Made by a program: the position numbers and the translations under genes
Notes under the pieces: generated by a model
What the model saw: only the letters and a program-made list of their open reading frames with translations
The model's database searches: none
What the model was told of the DNA's origin: nothing
Assembly (NCBI GenBank): GCA_016785015.1
Contig: JADHTJ010000038.1
Location: 1 to 33,116 of the forward strand
From: Anaerolineales bacterium
GTDB taxonomy: Bacteria; Chloroflexota; Anaerolineae; Anaerolineales; UBA11858
Direction: 5' to 3'
DNA: 33,116 bases
Part shown: positions 31,587 through 33,116 of the stretch, one piece after another
Layout of the letters: the number at the start of each line of letters is the position of its first letter
Position numbering within the stretch: position 1 is the stretch's first letter

Positions 31587-31622
31587 AAAGACCCTGGCCA
31601 AAATTTGCCAGGGTCTTTTCAA
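31587..31622. terminator. Bidirectional rho-independent terminator
   Basis: A 12-bp stem AAAGACCCTGGC / GCCAGGGTCTTT (31587-31598 and 31607-31618) with an 8-base loop is flanked by T-rich sequence on the plus side and A-rich on the other. It can serve the MBL gene and the converging HNH gene. Confidence 0.85.
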
Positions 31623-31648
31623 TTCATATTCTTGATCGTGTAACACAA

Positions 31649-32161
31649 TTACCACCCTTCTAGGAAGGGGACCCACTCATTATTATGTCCTACGTATCGG
31701 CCAAATATATAGTACGCCGAAGAAGATGGAACCGCGGGGTTTTGTGGAAGTCGTAATCCTGCTTGTTCAGCAGTGCGGCCTCCCTTACGATGATTGCAGG
31801 CAGCACAAGCCGCGACCAAATTTTCCCAAGTATGGCCTCCGCCCAATCGACGCGGGATTACATGGTCAACAGTTAAACTCTTCTTTTGTTGGCCGCAATA
31901 TTGGCAAGTGTAATTATCGCGCCGGAAGATCTCTCGTTTATTCAGTTTGACACGTGGGCGGGGTCGCTTGATCATCATGCCTAAGCGGATGATCGAAGGA
32001 CGTGGGAACGAGCGCGAAATTGTCTGGATGAAGCCGCGTCCGTTGAGCACTAAACTGGCTTTTCCAGTCAGCATTAGGACGATTGCGCGTTTGGTAGTGC
32101 ACACATTGATGGGCGCAAAATTCGCATTCAATACCAAGACAGGCTCGTGCAAATTCTTCAT
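31649..32161 (-). CDS. HNH endonuclease (170 aa)
   Basis: A nuclease-like protein of the HNH family common in bacteria and cyanobacteria. The zinc-binding pair CQYCG precedes the HNH core DHVIPRRLGGGHTWENLVAA, followed by CAACNHRKGGRT (residues ~88-130). The N-terminal ~65 residues (VLVLNANFAPINVCTTKRAI) form the usual extra domain. I chose ATG 32161 because AGGAG lies 9 bases before it; the ORF extends to 32182. It has a consensus promoter at 32216-32244 and no methyltransferase neighbour, so a classical restriction system is not indicated. Confidence 0.93.
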   Translation of the reverse strand: MKNLHEPVLVLNANFAPINVCTTKRAIVLMLTGKASLVLNGRGFIQTISRSFPRPSIIRLGMMIKRPRPRVKLNKREIFRRDNYTCQYCGQQKKSLTVDHVIPRRLGGGHTWENLVAACAACNHRKGGRTAEQAGLRLPQNPAVPSSSAYYIFGRYVGHNNEWVPFLEGW

Positions 32162-32215
32162 TTTTGAAGGCTCCTGAGGCATAGAAAATCTCTCTGATAT
32201 GGAGCGCTAGGCAGA

Positions 32216-32266
32216 ATTATACGGGTTAGCTCTTTTCTTGTCAAAGAAATTGGTCGCGGATAAGAT
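32216..32266. promoter_or_regulatory. Overlapping divergent promoters of the HNH and GIY-YIG genes
   Basis: Minus strand: TTGACA (32244-32239), 17 bases, TATAAT (32221-32216), a perfect consensus for the HNH gene. Plus strand: TTGTCA (32238-32243), 17 bases, TAAGAT (32261-32266) for the GIY-YIG gene. The two -35 boxes lie on the same seven bases, so the promoters should compete for polymerase. Confidence 0.7.
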
Positions 32267-32274
32267 ATGTGTTT

Positions 32275-32769
32275 ATGATTGAATTACCAGTGGATCCTGG
32301 CAGCTACGCGCTCTTCCTGAACTTGACTTCTCCCCAAACCTTGCAGATCGGACGTTTGGGGAGTGGGTTCTTTTCCCCTGGCAATTACGTGTACTTTGGC
32401 TCCGCCCGCGGACCTGGGGGATTACGCTCCCGGTTGGAACGTCATTTGCGCGGAGATGGCAAACCCCATTGGCACATTGATACTCTGCGGGCTGTAGCTG
32501 AAGTCATTGGGTATTGTTTTATTACCGACGATAGGATCATTTCGCATGAGATCCCCATTGAGTGTCTGTGGAGCCAGGCATTCGCTAATTTGCCTAGGAC
32601 ATCCTGCCCTTTGGGAGGATTTGGCGCCAGTGATTGCCGTGCAGGCTGTCCTGCGCACTTGATCGCGCTCTCCCAGGATGAAGATTTCGAATTGAGCAGA
32701 TATGGTGTATTGCTAGCGGATGCAATTCATGCGCCCAGTCAAGCAATCATTTTCCAAATGAATTTTTGA
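32275..32769 (+). CDS. GIY-YIG nuclease family protein, DUF123 type (164 aa)
   Basis: The DUF123 signature is complete: PGSYALFLNL, IGRLGSGFFSPGNYVYFGSA, RGPGGLRSRLERHL and HWHID. The three conserved cysteines CPLGGFGASDCRAGCPAHL follow. DUF123 is related to GIY-YIG nucleases and is often fused to endonuclease III, but here it stands alone. The start is ATG 32275 (MIELPVDPG); GTG 32269 is an alternative. The predicted -10 ends 8 bases before the ATG and no Shine-Dalgarno sequence is present, so the mRNA may be leaderless. Confidence 0.93.
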   Translation: MIELPVDPGSYALFLNLTSPQTLQIGRLGSGFFSPGNYVYFGSARGPGGLRSRLERHLRGDGKPHWHIDTLRAVAEVIGYCFITDDRIISHEIPIECLWSQAFANLPRTSCPLGGFGASDCRAGCPAHLIALSQDEDFELSRYGVLLADAIHAPSQAIIFQMNF

Positions 32770-33116
32770 GATTTCAACCCAGATCAAGTTTTCGTTGACC
32801 GACGGTCGGATTTCAACAAAAGGTACCATTTTGAACTGTGCATCAGGCAATTTGGTATTGTTTTAATATTTACGATTAAGTTCACTGTAAACCAAGTATG
32901 TCTAAATTATTGTTATCTCGCTCCACCCGAGATGGGTCAGAACCATGATGTTGTACTGTGAGAATTCACCCCTGGAACCTACTGAATCGATTAGCGGCAT
33001 GGTTCGGGCAATCGATTCTCTGAAGATAGCTGAATCTGGAAAATTTTTGGTTCTATGGGAATTGCCGAGAGAGACATCACATTTGGGGGTAGGGGGCGTG
33101 CGGCGCACGCCCCCTA
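32770..33116. other. Gene-free stretch ending in a perfect palindrome
   Basis: About 320 bases hold no gene I can support; the sequence is AT-rich with several short runs. The last 27 bases (33090-33116) form a perfect palindrome, TAGGGGGCGTGCG with its reverse complement around one central G. It resembles the G/C centre of the MITE-like element at 13764-13865, so the edge of another such element may lie just past the window. Confidence 0.55.

Noticed and set aside
31649-32161. Restriction-modification system around the HNH nuclease
   Set aside because: No methyltransferase or specificity gene is adjacent; the protein matches the widespread stand-alone HNH family.
32902-33108. 68-residue minus-strand frame at the right end
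   Set aside because: No ribosome-binding site, no motif, and it extends into the terminal palindrome.

Overview
This window looks like chromosome from an anaerobic or facultative bacterium of the Chloroflexota, most likely Anaerolineae. That placement is an inference. It rests on the mix of gene families (DUF2089/SHOCT-like operon, nickel superoxide dismutase with its own protease, LysM/M23 lipoproteins, a PPDK_N-only protein beside dnaN), moderate GC content and several intergenic repeat families. It is mostly a housekeeping region with two accessory blocks near the left end. I see no tRNA, rRNA, CRISPR array, prophage or transposase gene.

Left block (1-3290, minus strand): a six-gene operon read from a consensus promoter at about 3262-3289. 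It encodes a small unknown protein, a DUF2089 zinc-ribbon/HTH regulator, a beta-helical DUF4097-like protein with a coiled coil, a two-helix membrane protein, a small protein paralogous to the membrane protein's C-terminus, and a second DUF4097-like protein cut by the window edge. Four of the six share one ~35-residue SHOCT-like helical hairpin, placed at the N- or the C-terminus. This looks like a multi-component envelope-sensing system and is the best candidate for an undescribed system here.

Second block (3371-11130): four tandem paralogues (minus strand) of secreted zinc peptidases of the LasA/beta-lytic type (M23A). Three are lipoproteins with LysM. All share an undescribed middle domain that looks like a lysozyme-like fold with the catalytic position changed. 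A secreted protein with PPC-like and VPS62-like parts is inserted in the array on the plus strand. Repeat sequences sit exactly at gene ends in this block and supply two of the lipoprotein signal peptides.

Right part (11290-32769): mainly plus-strand housekeeping genes. They are uvrC; a lone receiver domain; a 38-residue membrane peptide; a mycoredoxin-like protein; dnaN; a PPDK_N-only protein; a deoxynucleoside kinase; lysS and greA (minus); a PIG-L deacetylase (minus); sodN and sodX; an EamA transporter; a Nudix hydrolase; ftsK/spoIIIE; a CDP-alcohol phosphatidyltransferase; lgt; an ABC ATPase with a permease fused to a SpoIIM-like domain; an MBL-fold hydrolase; an HNH nuclease (minus); and a GIY-YIG (DUF123) protein. 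Several plus-strand genes lack a Shine-Dalgarno sequence and have a -10 box only 6-10 bases before the ATG, suggesting leaderless mRNAs. The last ~350 bases hold no gene and end in a perfect GC-rich palindrome.
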